Positions 1 through 8,181 of a stretch of DNA of 42,906 nucleotides are shown one piece after another (within the stretch, counting starts at the first letter, position 1; each line of letters starts with the position of its first letter). The notes below the pieces were generated by a model. It saw nothing but the letters and a program-made list of their open reading frames with translations, had not been told where the DNA came from and did no database searches. The stretch spans positions 1-42,906 of the forward strand of contig NZ_JAUWAV010000038.1 of NCBI RefSeq assembly GCF_030605225.1, in the 5' to 3' direction. The position numbers and the translations under genes were made by a program. This DNA comes from Geoalkalibacter sp. (GTDB lineage: Bacteria > Desulfobacterota > Desulfuromonadia > Desulfuromonadales > Geoalkalibacteraceae).

Positions 1-80
1 ATCGGCGTGGGTTCGCTGTAGCCGCAGGCGCGCAGAGCTTCAAGAATCGGAGGGGCCAGTTGCAGTTGATCAAAAGACAT
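1..80 (-). CDS. DEAD-box RNA helicase, N-terminus only (partial)
   Basis: Reading the minus strand from an ATG at 80 gives MSFDQLQLAPPILEALRACG followed by YSEPTP, running off the window edge. This is the Q-motif start of DEAD-box ATP-dependent RNA helicases of the RhlE/DeaD type: a conserved Phe, then a GY..PTP stretch that contacts the adenine of ATP. A GGGGAAGGA ribosome-binding site lies just upstream (83-98 region on this strand). Only 26 codons are visible, so the helicase core motifs cannot be checked and the subfamily is unknown. The gene diverges from the exported-protein gene at 483, across a 400 bp intergenic region that could carry a long leader. Confidence 0.8.
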   Translation of the reverse strand, partial: MSFDQLQLAPPILEALRACGYSEPTP

Positions 81-380
81 GAACATTCCTTCCCCTTGCA
101 GCCGTTTAAAGGACGCAAGGCGATACGAGGTGGCGTGCGGGCCGTCGGGACAAACCGATATCCCGAACAAAGCGGCCGCGACACATCAGGACTGGCACAA
201 AAACATCCTCGCCAACCTGTTTGTGTTGCCACGGGCTCGAGAAGGAACCGGCGCAGGGGGGTCAGTGAGCGATGGGCTGCGGACAGGGACTTGAGCTGCC
301 CGTTCCGCGGGAGAGACAGTCGGCGGGCATGATACAGGAATCCGTCGCAAAGACAAGGACTTTTTTCAGCGACCGGGGAT
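81..380. other. Intergenic region between helicase and exported protein; no gene seen
   Basis: The small open frames here have no recognisable product and no good ribosome-binding site. The helicase end of the region holds its ribosome-binding site. I found no convincing sigma-70 or sigma-54 promoter for the helicase, although a long untranslated leader, common for such helicase genes, would fit the space. Confidence 0.5.
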
Positions 381-396
381 TTGACTTTGGTCAAGG
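379..396 (+). promoter_or_regulatory. CRP/FNR-family (HcpR-like) dyad upstream of the 483 gene
   Basis: The sequence ATTTGACTTTGGTCAAGG contains the perfect inverted repeat TTGAC-N4-GTCAA (381-394). It closely resembles the ATTTGACC-N2-GGTCAA motif I recall for HcpR, the CRP/FNR-family nitrosative-stress regulator of Desulfovibrio, and more loosely FNR/DNR half-sites. Its centre (387.5) lies about 41.5 bp before the start predicted from the TAAAAT box at 417-422, the usual spacing for class II activation by this family. Which regulator binds is inference. Confidence 0.55.
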
Positions 397-416
397 CGTC
401 GGACAAGGCGCCCCGT

Positions 417-422
417 TAAAAT
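417..422 (+). promoter_or_regulatory. Putative -10 element (TAAAAT)
   Basis: TAAAAT at 417-422 has no -35 hexamer at 16-18 bp. The CRP/FNR-like dyad occupies that position instead, as expected for an activator-dependent promoter starting near 429. Confidence 0.5.
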
Positions 423-482
423 CCCTCCATGGATTGTTTTCACGTCTCTCGTCTCTTGCAACCCTTCCCTTGGAGATTTTCG

Positions 483-1178
483 ATGCCCGTGCTTTCGCGC
501 TTCTTTCTCCGGGCGGCGCTGCCCGCCGTCCTTGCCGTTCTGCTCGCCGCCCCGGCTTCCTGGGCCATGATCCCCACCATCAACTGCCACTGCTTTCAGG
601 ACCGCGCCTACGATCCGAGCCGTCCTTCCGCCGCCGACGCCTACTTTCTCGCCAGCGCCCAAAACACCCTGCTCGCCGTGGTGTTCGAGCGATCCAAGCG
701 CGACGTGGTACTGGCCAAGCAGGGCGGCACCAGCAACGACGATCTGTGGATCGCCTACCGCGCCGCGCAGATCTCCGACCTCAGCCCCGGCACCCTGCTC
801 GGCGAGCGCCGCCGCGCCGCCCACTGGGGTGAGGTGCTGACCCGCAACGGCATCGAACTCGCCGTGCCCGGCGTCAATCCCCAGGACGGTTGGGACGAAG
901 CCCTGGCGCGCGCCATCCTCGAACAGGTGCTGGCCGAGCGGGGCCTGGCCACCCCGGCCGTCCTCGCCCAGCTGCGCGCCGCCGGCTGCGGCCCCCAGGA
1001 AACCATCCTCGCCCTGCTGCTCGCCCGAGCCGGCGGCCGTCCCGCCTTCGCCATCGTCCACCAGGTCAAGGAACAAAACCAGCCCTGGGGCGAACTCCTC
1101 GCCCAAGCCGGTCTCGCCGACGACCTCGGCGCCGCCGTGCGCCAAGCGGTGCAAACTTCGCCCGGTGAGGGGAATTAA
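483..1178 (+). CDS. Exported protein of unknown function with a CHCF motif
   Basis: The 231-residue product starts with an Arg-containing n-region and a hydrophobic Ala/Leu core ending in APASWA, a typical Sec signal peptide cleaved near residue 28. Directly after the predicted cleavage comes the motif NCHCF, two cysteines and a histidine that could bind metal, followed by a mostly alpha-helical Ala/Leu-rich domain. ATG 483 is preferred over the in-frame ATG at 429, because GGAG at 472-475 is well spaced and the signal peptide then begins cleanly; 429 would also coincide with the predicted transcription start. I do not recognise the family. The upstream CRP/FNR-like site suggests response to oxygen, nitric oxide or carbon monoxide, by inference. 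The stop codon overlaps that of the convergent vapC gene. Confidence 0.75.
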   Translation: MPVLSRFFLRAALPAVLAVLLAAPASWAMIPTINCHCFQDRAYDPSRPSAADAYFLASAQNTLLAVVFERSKRDVVLAKQGGTSNDDLWIAYRAAQISDLSPGTLLGERRRAAHWGEVLTRNGIELAVPGVNPQDGWDEALARAILEQVLAERGLATPAVLAQLRAAGCGPQETILALLLARAGGRPAFAIVHQVKEQNQPWGELLAQAGLADDLGAAVRQAVQTSPGEGN

Positions 1179-1588
1179 AACGAACGAGGCTGATGCAGAG
1201 TCAGGGGAAGGATTTTCTGAAAGTGGAGAAAATCCTTGTCGGTGGTCAGGATCGGCAAGCCATGACGATCGGCCAGCGCGCAGAGCAGAAAATCGGTATT
1301 GGAACCCTGAACGCCCTTGGCCACCGACTCATTGAAAAATTCGGCCGCGCGCTCAAAATCGCAACTTTCCAGAACCAAATCAGGAAAAGCACGTAGCGCA
1401 TCGCGCAAGCGTTCGAAGCTTGCTTGGTGGCGCACCCCGGACAGCAGTTCCTGTCGAACGGGGCCGACCATCTGCACTCGCAGTTCGTTGATCAGCTCCC
1501 GCAGTTCCCTGACATAGGGATTCTGCCCATCGGGATGGCTGCGGCGCAACGCCAGGGACCAGACGCTGGTATCGACCAAAACCTTCAT
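1175..1588 (-). CDS. vapC: PIN-domain ribonuclease toxin (VapC family)
   Basis: The 137-residue protein has the PIN fold layout. The four acidic residues expected to hold Mg2+ are visible: Asp6 in VLVDTSVW, Glu47 in RQELLSG, Asp99 in SNTDFLL and Asp117 in LTTDKDF. VapC toxins cleave RNA, often tRNA anticodon loops or 23S rRNA, and are held inactive by the partner antitoxin. Its ATG at 1588 overlaps the antitoxin TGA by four bases, so the pair is translationally coupled. All catalytic positions are present and the length is normal, so it is probably active. Its last codons overlap the end of the convergent exported-protein gene by four bases. Confidence 0.88.
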   Translation of the reverse strand: MKVLVDTSVWSLALRRSHPDGQNPYVRELRELINELRVQMVGPVRQELLSGVRHQASFERLRDALRAFPDLVLESCDFERAAEFFNESVAKGVQGSNTDFLLCALADRHGLPILTTDKDFLHFQKILPLTLHQPRSF

Positions 1589-1785
1589 GACTGGCGCCGC
1601 TGAGCCTTGTAGTCGTAGTCGGGCAGATAGTCGACCTTGCCGAAAAGATCCTGAATTTCCATCTGCTTGCGGCGCTGGATATATTCTTCCAGCGCCTCGG
1701 TGACCACGGCTTTTTTGGTTTTGTGCCGCCCCACGCGGCGCGCTTCCTCGATCAGCCGATCTTCAATCGCGAGATTGGTTGGCAT
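1585..1785 (-). CDS. vapB: VapB-type antitoxin
   Basis: This 66-residue, charged, helical protein (MPTNLAIEDRLIEEARRVG, then KTKKAVVTEALEEYI) matches the VapB/DUF2191 antitoxin pattern: an N-terminal ribbon-helix-helix DNA-binding part, then a C-terminal tail (LFGKVDYLPDYDY) that would wrap the PIN toxin. ATG 1785 is chosen over an upstream in-frame start at 1803 because AGGAGG sits about five bases before it and the conserved region begins there. It should repress its own promoter through the palindrome at 1812-1827. Confidence 0.86.
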   Translation of the reverse strand: MPTNLAIEDRLIEEARRVGRHKTKKAVVTEALEEYIQRRKQMEIQDLFGKVDYLPDYDYKAQRRQS

Positions 1786-1806
1786 ACATCCTCCTGTCCA
1801 CACAAA

Positions 1807-1835
1807 ACTCTACACTTGACCATGTGTAAAATCAA
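1807..1835 (-). promoter_or_regulatory. vapBC promoter with operator palindrome
   Basis: On the minus strand, TTGATT (1830-1835) and TAGAGT (1807-1812) are separated by 17 bp. Between them lies the imperfect palindrome ACACATG-GT-CAAGTGT (1812-1827, 6 of 7 arm positions paired), well placed for VapBC autoregulation. The promoter begins 20 bp after the stop of the upstream metallo-hydrolase gene, so vapBC has its own start. Confidence 0.6.
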
Positions 1836-1855
1836 CTGTGAGGGAACCCACCGGC

Positions 1856-3262
1856 TCAACAACGCACCGCGATCCCCAACGCCTCCAGCTCAAGCTTGAG
1901 CGCCGCCTTGGCCGTTGCCTCGCCGTGCACCAGATGCACCACCCGGGGGCGGCGGCGCATGCGCTGGACGAAGTTGAGCAGGTATTTCTGGTCGGCGTGG
2001 GCGCTGTAGCCCGAAAGAGTGTGCACCTGAGCGCGGATGTCGCGGCGCGCGCCGTCGAGCACCACGTAGCCGCCGCGCGGGCCGTACTGCTGGATCGCCC
2101 GTCCCGGCGTGCCCGCCGCCTGGTAGCCGACAAACAGCACGTCGGTCGAGGGTTCGCCGAGCAGAGCCTTGAGATAGTTGACGATGCGCCCGCCGGCGCA
2201 CATGCCGCTGCCGGCGATCACCACGCAGGGCCGGCGGGTGCGTTGCAGGTAATCCACGGTGCGCAGATGATCGGCATGACTGTCGACGGTGGTGAGCTGC
2301 TCAAACGACAGGGGATGGCGCCCGGCGCGCGCACGGCGCTGGGCTTCGGCGTCCCAAAAGGGTTTAAGACGCACATAAGCCTCGGTAAAGCGGCTCGCCA
2401 GCGGCGAATCGACGATGATCTCCAAATCCTCCCAGGGCAGGCCCGGCGCCGCCTCCTGCCCGCCCCGGCGGTGAATGATCTCTTCCACCTCGTAAAGCAG
2501 TTCCTGAGTGCGGCCGATGCTGAAGGCCGGCACCAGCACCACGCCGCGATCGGCCAGGGCATGCTCAAGGACCGCCTGCAGACGAGAACGCCGGGAGCGG
2601 CGATCTTCATGGACGCGATCGCCGTAGGTGCTCTCCAGCACCACCACATCCGCCCCGTAAGGCGAGCGCGGCGCAGGCAAAAGCGGCGCGTAAGGCGCGC
2701 CGAGATCACCGGAGAAGAGCACCCGCGACTCATCGCCGCGCACGTCTTTGACCCGGCACTCTACGTAGGCCGAACCCAGAATATGCCCGGCGCGTTGCAG
2801 CTTGATGTCGAGGTGGGTCGCGCCGCTGACCGCTACCTGCCGCCATCGCCCGTAGGGCAGAGCCACCAGGCGCTGCTCGAGCAGGGCGAGAAATTTCTCA
2901 ATCAAGCGCTGATCGCGGGTGAAGCCGATCTTGAGCGCATCTTCCAGCACCAGGGGCAGCAAGAGCGCGGTGGGTTCGCTGCAATAGATGGGGCCGGAAA
3001 AACCGGCAGCGAGCAGATAGGGGATGCGCCCCACATGGTCGATGTGGGCGTGGGTGACCACCAGGGCCTTGAGATGAGCGATGGGAAAGTCGATTTCCAG
3101 GGGTGAACGTTCATCGGAAGCGCCGCGCCCTTCCGCCTCCTCCCCCTGAAACAGGCCGCAGTCGATCAGCAGACCGTTATGCGCATCCAGGCGCAGCTCA
3201 TGGCAGGAGCCGGTGACGCCGTCCTTGCCGCCGTGATGCACCAGGGCGGGAAAATCGTCCAT
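1856..3262 (-). CDS. Metallo-beta-lactamase fold / beta-CASP ribonuclease
   Basis: The 468-residue protein has the metallo-beta-lactamase signature HAHIDH (residues 71-76) for two zinc ions, an N-terminal TGSCHEL strand typical of beta-CASP enzymes, the SGDLG motif, and ESTYGDR at the start of the beta-CASP insertion. The C-terminal part has GSGMCAGGRIVNYL and SGYSAHAD, the last carrying the conserved motif C His. This is the bacterial and archaeal family related to CPSF73/YSH1, usually annotated as MBL-fold metallo-hydrolase with an RNA specificity domain. It should cleave RNA endo- or exonucleolytically in the cytoplasm. ATG 3262 follows a GGAGGGGG ribosome-binding site. It lies 88 bp after rmlC on the same strand but is not obviously part of the polysaccharide pathway. 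Substrate unknown. Confidence 0.9.
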   Translation of the reverse strand: MDDFPALVHHGGKDGVTGSCHELRLDAHNGLLIDCGLFQGEEAEGRGASDERSPLEIDFPIAHLKALVVTHAHIDHVGRIPYLLAAGFSGPIYCSEPTALLLPLVLEDALKIGFTRDQRLIEKFLALLEQRLVALPYGRWRQVAVSGATHLDIKLQRAGHILGSAYVECRVKDVRGDESRVLFSGDLGAPYAPLLPAPRSPYGADVVVLESTYGDRVHEDRRSRRSRLQAVLEHALADRGVVLVPAFSIGRTQELLYEVEEIIHRRGGQEAAPGLPWEDLEIIVDSPLASRFTEAYVRLKPFWDAEAQRRARAGRHPLSFEQLTTVDSHADHLRTVDYLQRTRRPCVVIAGSGMCAGGRIVNYLKALLGEPSTDVLFVGYQAAGTPGRAIQQYGPRGGYVVLDGARRDIRAQVHTLSGYSAHADQKYLLNFVQRMRRRPRVVHLVHGEATAKAALKLELEALGIAVRC

Positions 3263-3350
3263 ATCCCCCTCCGTTTTTATCCGTCCATCCGTCCCGCGCT
3301 ATCCCTGGCGAGGGAATCCGGCAAAAATTCAATCCATCAGAACGCGCGTT

Positions 3351-3893
3351 TCAATAGACCTCCGCCTCGGCGAAGCGCCGACCAAGGCGATCTTTTTCCG
3401 CAAGCAGGGGCGCCATCGTCAGCGGCCAGCCGATGGACAGATCCGGGTCATCCCAGACGATGGAGCGTTCATGCTGGGGCGCATAGTAATCGGTGGTTTT
3501 GTAAAGAACCTCGGCAACCTCCGACACCACCAAAAACCCATGGGCGAAGCCGGGCGGGATCCATATCTGGTGTTTGTTTTCCGAGGAAAGGCAGACGCCC
3601 ACCCATCGGCCGAAGTTCGCCGAATTCCTGCGGAGATCCACCGCCACGTCAAAAATCTCGCCGAGGATGCAGCGCACCAGCTTACCCTGGGACTGGGCGA
3701 TCTGATAGTGCAGACCACGCAGCACCCCCTTGGCCGAACGCGAATGATTATCCTGCACGAAATGCACGTCGAGACCCGTGGCTTCACGAAACACCCGCTC
3801 GTTGTAGCTCTCGTAGAAAAAACCCCGGTCGTCGCCGAACACTTTGGGCTCTAAAATGAGAACCTCTGGAATATCGGTCTCGACCACCTTCAC
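3351..3893 (-). CDS. rmlC: dTDP-4-dehydrorhamnose 3,5-epimerase
   Basis: The 180-residue cupin converts dTDP-4-keto-6-deoxy-D-glucose to the L-lyxo isomer, third step of dTDP-L-rhamnose synthesis. The family signature is clear: [22 protein letters not shown] with catalytic His62, Lys71 in QGKLVR, and YKTTDYYAP carrying the expected Tyr. The length is normal. Translation starts at a GTG (3893) whose bases overlap the TGA of rmlA, so the two genes are coupled. It is the last gene of the polysaccharide locus. No rmlD follows, so the final reductase must be elsewhere or the pathway makes another deoxysugar. Confidence 0.95.
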   Translation of the reverse strand: MKVVETDIPEVLILEPKVFGDDRGFFYESYNERVFREATGLDVHFVQDNHSRSAKGVLRGLHYQIAQSQGKLVRCILGEIFDVAVDLRRNSANFGRWVGVCLSSENKHQIWIPPGFAHGFLVVSEVAEVLYKTTDYYAPQHERSIVWDDPDLSIGWPLTMAPLLAEKDRLGRRFAEAEVY

Positions 3894-4774
3894 AGCGCCG
3901 CCCCATCGCGCAAAATCATTTCAAGATAGTCCCGATAACTTGACCTGGGAGTGTCCTCGGAGATTTTGCGCAGCTGCTCATCGTCGATGAATCCCCGCCG
4001 CCAGGCGATTTCCTCGAGACAAGCGATCTTGAGGCCTTGGCGTGCTTCCAGAGTACCGATGAAATGGCTGGCCTCAAGCAGGCTTTGATGAGTGCCCGTA
4101 TCCAGCCAGGCAATGCCGCGCCCGAGGCGCTCCACCGTCAGTTCGCCGCGCCCTAGGTAGGCATTGTTGAGATCGGTGATTTCCAGTTCGCCGCGCGCCG
4201 AAGGGGTCAACCCCCGGGTCATTTCGACCACCTTGTGGTCATAGAGATAGAGGCCCGGTACCGCGTAGTGGGACTTGGGACGCTGGGGTTTCTCCTCGAT
4301 GCTGAGCACCTGACCCGCGGCGTCGAATTCCACCACGCCGTAGCGCTGCGGGTCGGTGACCGGATAGCCGAACACACGCGCTCCGCCGCTGAATTCGGCA
4401 ACGATGCGATCCAGCCCCATCTTGCCGTAGAAGATATTGTCGCCGAGAATCAAGCACACGGGCTGACCGGCAATGAAGTCCTCGCCCACCAGAAAGGCCT
4501 GGGCAATGCCCTTAGGCTCGGGCTGCACGGCGTAGAAGAGTCGAATGCCGTAGCGGCCGCCGTCGCCCAGCAGGGCCTCGAAGCGCGGCGTGTCCTGGGG
4601 GGTGGAGATGATCAGGATCTCCTGGATGCCCGCCATCATGAGGGTCGCCAGGGGATAATAGATCATCGGTTTGTCGTAGACCGGCTGCAGTTGCTTACTG
4701 GCGACCAGGGTCAGGGGATAAAGGCGGGTGCCGGCGCCGCCGGCCAGAACGATTGCTTTTTTGATTCCAGACAT
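3890..4774 (-). CDS. rmlA: Glucose-1-phosphate thymidylyltransferase
   Basis: The 294-residue product joins glucose-1-phosphate and dTTP to give dTDP-glucose, the first step of the dTDP-rhamnose pathway. The nucleotide-binding motif [13 protein letters not shown] lies at the N-terminus, followed by [25 protein letters not shown] and the C-terminal allosteric-site region ([10 protein letters not shown], then LRDGAAL). ATG 4774 fits family length and has GAGGG at good spacing; longer in-frame starts at 4777 and 4807 add no conserved residues. It overlaps rmlC by four bases and follows rmlB by 56 bp. Confidence 0.95.
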   Translation of the reverse strand: MSGIKKAIVLAGGAGTRLYPLTLVASKQLQPVYDKPMIYYPLATLMMAGIQEILIISTPQDTPRFEALLGDGGRYGIRLFYAVQPEPKGIAQAFLVGEDFIAGQPVCLILGDNIFYGKMGLDRIVAEFSGGARVFGYPVTDPQRYGVVEFDAAGQVLSIEEKPQRPKSHYAVPGLYLYDHKVVEMTRGLTPSARGELEITDLNNAYLGRGELTVERLGRGIAWLDTGTHQSLLEASHFIGTLEARQGLKIACLEEIAWRRGFIDDEQLRKISEDTPRSSYRDYLEMILRDGAAL

Positions 4775-4830
4775 CATGTCCCTCGAAAAATTACTTGACG
4801 AAACCATCCGGCGATGAAAGAACCCCGTGA

Positions 4831-5904
4831 TTAATTCCCATTCCCCCGCAGCCCCAACCGCTCCCGCCGGTAGCTACCGTCCTGCACACGGCGACACCAA
4901 TCAAGATTGTCCAGATACCAGTGCACGGTCTTGCGGATACCCGACTCGAAGGTTTCTCGCGGTGTCCAACCGAGTTCGCGCTGAATCTTGCCGGCGTTGA
5001 TGGCGTAGCGGTGATCGTGGCCGGGACGGTCGGCGACAAAAGTGATCAGATCGGCATAACGAGCCACCCCCGCCGGTTTTTTCGGGGCCAGCTCTTCCAG
5101 CAAACCGCACAGGGTCCGCACCACCTCGATGTTCTGCTTCTCATTGTGACCGCCGATGTTGTAGGTCTCACCAATCTTGCCCCGGGTGACGACCTCGTAG
5201 AGAGCGCGGGCGTGATCCTCGACGTAGAGCCAGTCGCGGACCTGGTTGCCCTTGCCGTAAACCGGCAGGGGCTTGCCCTCCAAGGCATTGAGGATCATCA
5301 GGGGGATGAGTTTCTCGGGGAAATGGTAGGGACCGTAGTTGTTCGAGCAGTTGGTGATTAGGGTCGGCAGGCCGAAGGTGCGACGCCAGGCGCGCACCAG
5401 ATGGTCGGAGCTGGCCTTGCTGGCGCTATAGGGGGAACTCGGCGCGTAGGGAGTCTGCTCGGTGAACAGATGCTCGGGCCCCTCGAGATCGCCGTAGACC
5501 TCGTCGGTGGAGATGTGATGGAAGCGAAACCCCGCCTTTCGTTGCGCATCCAGCCCCTGCCAGTAGCCACGCGCCACTTCCAGAAGGCAGTAGGTGCCGA
5601 CGATATTGGTCTGGATGAAATCCCCTGGGCCGTCGATGGAGCGGTCCACGTGGCTTTCGGCGGCGAGGTGCATGACGGCGTCGGGCTGATGATCCCGAAA
5701 CACCCGCGCCAACGCCTCGCGATCACAGATATCGACTTGCTCGAAGGCGTAGCGCTCGCTGTCGCTCACCGAGGCGAGGGACTCCAGGTTGCCGGCATAG
5801 GTCAGCTTGTCGACATTGACGACGAAATCAGGGGTATTCTTAAGTATATGACGGATGACCGCCGAACCGATAAAACCGGCACCACCGGTAACCAAGACCT
5901 TCAA
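4831..5904 (-). CDS. rmlB: dTDP-glucose 4,6-dehydratase
   Basis: The 357-residue short-chain dehydrogenase/reductase makes dTDP-4-keto-6-deoxyglucose. Visible are the NAD-binding GGAGFIGS (residues 7-14), [11 protein letters not shown], the catalytic STDEVYG (Asp-Glu pair), the [10 protein letters not shown] Tyr-Lys pair, and [14 protein letters not shown] for substrate binding. The C-terminal [10 protein letters not shown] segment is also standard. The length is normal. A GGAGG ribosome-binding site lies nine bases before ATG 5904. It is the first of the three rml genes, which are in B-A-C order. Confidence 0.96.
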   Translation of the reverse strand: MKVLVTGGAGFIGSAVIRHILKNTPDFVVNVDKLTYAGNLESLASVSDSERYAFEQVDICDREALARVFRDHQPDAVMHLAAESHVDRSIDGPGDFIQTNIVGTYCLLEVARGYWQGLDAQRKAGFRFHHISTDEVYGDLEGPEHLFTEQTPYAPSSPYSASKASSDHLVRAWRRTFGLPTLITNCSNNYGPYHFPEKLIPLMILNALEGKPLPVYGKGNQVRDWLYVEDHARALYEVVTRGKIGETYNIGGHNEKQNIEVVRTLCGLLEELAPKKPAGVARYADLITFVADRPGHDHRYAINAGKIQRELGWTPRETFESGIRKTVHWYLDNLDWCRRVQDGSYRRERLGLRGNGN

Positions 5905-6055
5905 AGTCGTCCTCCATTGCGCTGCGAATCATCGCGATACACTCCCGCCACCCCTGGGACGAGGATGTCCGAAGGAGACGAACCGCAGCAAGGTTTCTTC
6001 GATATCTTTCCAACAACTAGTCGAGGAGGCAGGCTCGAAACCTACGTGGCGGTAT

Positions 6056-7468
6056 TTAGTAACTGCCCTCGCGCACGAACACGACCCGCACCGTTTTAAA
6101 CAGCAGCTTGATATCGAGCCAAAGACGCCATTCGTCGATGTATTGTAGATCCAGCCGGCAGATTTCGTCAAAATCCTGAATTTCGTTGCGGCCGCTCACC
6201 TGCCACAATCCCGTAATGCCGGGCTTGATGCTGATTCGCCGACGCTGCCAGTTTTCATACTGCGCGACTTCATCGGGCGTCGGCGGCCGGGTGCCGACCA
6301 GGCTCATCTCGCCCTTGAGCACGTTCCAGAACTGGGGCAACTCATCGAGGCTGGTCTTGCGCAGGAAATGTCCGAAGGGGAAAATTCGCGGATCATCCTT
6401 GATCTTGAAAATCGCCCCCTTCATCTCGTTTTGCGCCAGCAACTCCTTTTTTCGCTCCTCGGCGTCGAGATACATGCTGCGAAACTTCCAGCACGTGAAA
6501 ATGCGCCCGTTTTCACCCACCCGCTCTTGGCCGAAGAAGATCGGCCCCGGCGAATCGCGCTTGATCCGATAAGCGATAAAGGGCAGCAGCAGCACCAGGA
6601 TGCCAAGGCCGACCAAGGCCCCGAGGATATCCAGGCCGCGCTTGAGAAAAAGCTGCTGGGCATCGAGGGATTTGGTATGAAACGTCAGCATGGGAATTTC
6701 GTCGTGGAAAAAGCCCAACTGCCGCTTAGATTTGCGTAGGTCGAAAAAATCCAGCGCCATGCGCACCGTCACCCCCATTTCCGCCAACTCGCGCAGATGG
6801 GCCTCGACGTCCACGACATAGTGGGACGGAACGCAAAAAATCACTTCATCCACCGGATGTTCCTTGCACACCGCGACGACGTCGTCCACCGCGCCCAGAA
6901 CCTCATGCTCCTCCACCTGCTCCTGCCTGGGATCCTCGGGAATGCGCAAAAATCCGATGACTTTCAGACCCCAATCGGCATGATGCTCGACCAGACGATG
7001 AAACCGCCGCGCCTTGCTCTGGGTGCCGACGATGAGCAGATTGCGCGTGTTGTACCCGAGCATCCGCGCCCTCCCCAGCAACAGGCGCGCTCCGAGCTTT
7101 ACCAGAACCAGCAGACCAAAGGAGAACAGCACGAAAAGCAGGTACAGTGATCGACTGTAGTGATCCTTATCGATGAAATAGATCGCCGCGGCGAGAATGA
7201 CCGTCCCGATCACATGCGCATTGAACAAGCGGGTGAAAAGGTCGAAGGGCGCCAGTTGCCGGAAGGAACCATGAAGGCCGTACCGATCGAAAAGATAGTA
7301 CCAAACGGGGAAGGCGAACAGCAGAATCCACAGATAATCCCGCAGATCCGTCACCTGATCGCCGAATTGCTTGCGCACCCCATAGGCGGCGAGCAGAGCG
7401 GCGACGAGCAAAATAAAGTCCAAAACGATGGAAATTTTTCGGATGAGCGACGCTTGCTGCTTGAGCAT
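6056..7468 (-). CDS. Polyprenyl-phosphate sugar phosphotransferase (initiating enzyme)
   Basis: This 470-residue membrane protein is a WbaP/WcaJ-type phosphoglycosyl transferase that starts repeat-unit assembly by moving a sugar-phosphate from a nucleotide sugar to undecaprenyl phosphate. About four N-terminal membrane helices (to residue 125) are followed by a nucleotide-binding-like domain (CoA_binding_3 type, with LLIVGTQSKARR). A fifth membrane segment near 280-300 precedes the catalytic domain: WKFRSMYLDAEERK, TSLDELPQFWNVLKGEMSLV, GTRPPTPDE and KPGITGLWQVSGR. The sugar (glucose, galactose or other) cannot be told from sequence. It is separated from upstream wecG by the toxin-antitoxin island, so it may need its own promoter. 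Confidence 0.93.
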   Translation of the reverse strand: MLKQQASLIRKISIVLDFILLVAALLAAYGVRKQFGDQVTDLRDYLWILLFAFPVWYYLFDRYGLHGSFRQLAPFDLFTRLFNAHVIGTVILAAAIYFIDKDHYSRSLYLLFVLFSFGLLVLVKLGARLLLGRARMLGYNTRNLLIVGTQSKARRFHRLVEHHADWGLKVIGFLRIPEDPRQEQVEEHEVLGAVDDVVAVCKEHPVDEVIFCVPSHYVVDVEAHLRELAEMGVTVRMALDFFDLRKSKRQLGFFHDEIPMLTFHTKSLDAQQLFLKRGLDILGALVGLGILVLLLPFIAYRIKRDSPGPIFFGQERVGENGRIFTCWKFRSMYLDAEERKKELLAQNEMKGAIFKIKDDPRIFPFGHFLRKTSLDELPQFWNVLKGEMSLVGTRPPTPDEVAQYENWQRRRISIKPGITGLWQVSGRNEIQDFDEICRLDLQYIDEWRLWLDIKLLFKTVRVVFVREGSY

Positions 7469-7710
7469 GGGAAATGCCCCCTCTGGAGATGCGCCTGACT
7501 GGATTACATTGCAAATGAATCACTGCAAGGAGTCGCGACAAAACCACAACGGTCGCCATCGACACCAAGACCCGCAATCCCGAAAAGCAATCGTGGAATG
7601 CGTAAACGATAAAACTAAACTAAACCAGACACCCTTGTCTATACGGAAGTCCAGCCTCTTTCCATGGGTGTGCCGGCCGACATAAAAGTCCAGCCTGAGG
7701 GCTGAAAATC
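7469..7710. other. Intergenic leader of the sugar transferase gene; short direct repeat
   Basis: No credible gene. The 11-mer AAGTCCAGCCT occurs twice (7647-7657 and 7686-7696). A GAGGGGG ribosome-binding site precedes the ATG at 7468. I did not find a clear sigma-70 promoter, although transcription restarting here after the island would be expected. Confidence 0.4.
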
Positions 7711-7828
7711 AGGGCTTATCCGCTTTTATCCGCCCTGATCTGTGTTCAACAAAATGCCTTTAAAGATCGCCGCCTTGCCCCGGCCCCTCTCAGTGTCCTC
7801 AGTGCCTCAGTGGTTCCAGGCTCTTTGC
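7711..7828. repeat. Intergenic repeat, copy A (middle and right parts)
   Basis: About 118 bp closely matches copy C at 10387-10505. Both have a TTATCCGC..TATCCGCCCTGATCTG core, then GTTC(A/G)ACAA, GCCTTTAAAG, CCCCTCTCAGTG and GCCTCAGTGGTTCCAGGCT. The left CACTGAG arm found in copies B and C is absent or decayed. It lies just downstream of the RelE/ParE-Phd pair. Confidence 0.8.
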
Positions 7829-7887
7829 ATTTTGCCATGGACGGCCAGCCAGCCTGCTAATCGATTAAACAATGCCCCTATTAGCTT

Positions 7888-8181
7888 TCATGAATTCGGT
7901 GGCATGAAACACTGTCGGTGGGATTCGAAAATCATCAATATTTCGATGACCTGCTGCTGCACACGATAAACGATTCGATGGTTGCCCTCGACAACCTCCC
8001 GCAACCTGCTATTGGGCAACTCAGGCACACGACGACCGGCCTCCGGATAGTCCTTGAGAATATCGGTGCGCGCGATCAGCTTCTCAACGAGGAAAACCGC
8101 CGCAGCCGGATCATCCTGTGCAATATATTCCTCAATGTCCGTCAAGCAGTTCAGGGCGTGCTCAGTCCAAACAATTTTCAT
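7888..8181 (-). CDS. RelE/ParE-superfamily toxin
   Basis: The 97-residue protein has the RelE/ParE fold pattern: MKIVWTEHALNCLTDIEEYI (N-terminal strand plus helix), a middle segment YPEAGRRVPE, then RLREVVEGNHRIVYRV and a C-terminal strand (IEILMIFESHRQ). Members block translation by ribosome-dependent mRNA cleavage (RelE) or poison gyrase (ParE). The central Arg/Tyr and His residues fit this family but do not decide between targets. Its ATG overlaps the antitoxin stop by four bases. The length is full and no frameshift is seen, so it is likely functional. Confidence 0.88.
   Translation of the reverse strand: MKIVWTEHALNCLTDIEEYIAQDDPAAAVFLVEKLIARTDILKDYPEAGRRVPELPNSRLREVVEGNHRIVYRVQQQVIEILMIFESHRQCFMPPNS

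Noticed and set aside
6019-6048. A possible tRNA 3'-end remnant (TTCGAGCCTGCC-like on the minus strand) before the sugar transferase end
   Set aside because: The T-loop spacing does not fit TTCRANY, no acceptor or anticodon half exists, and there is no integrase or matching att copy in the window.
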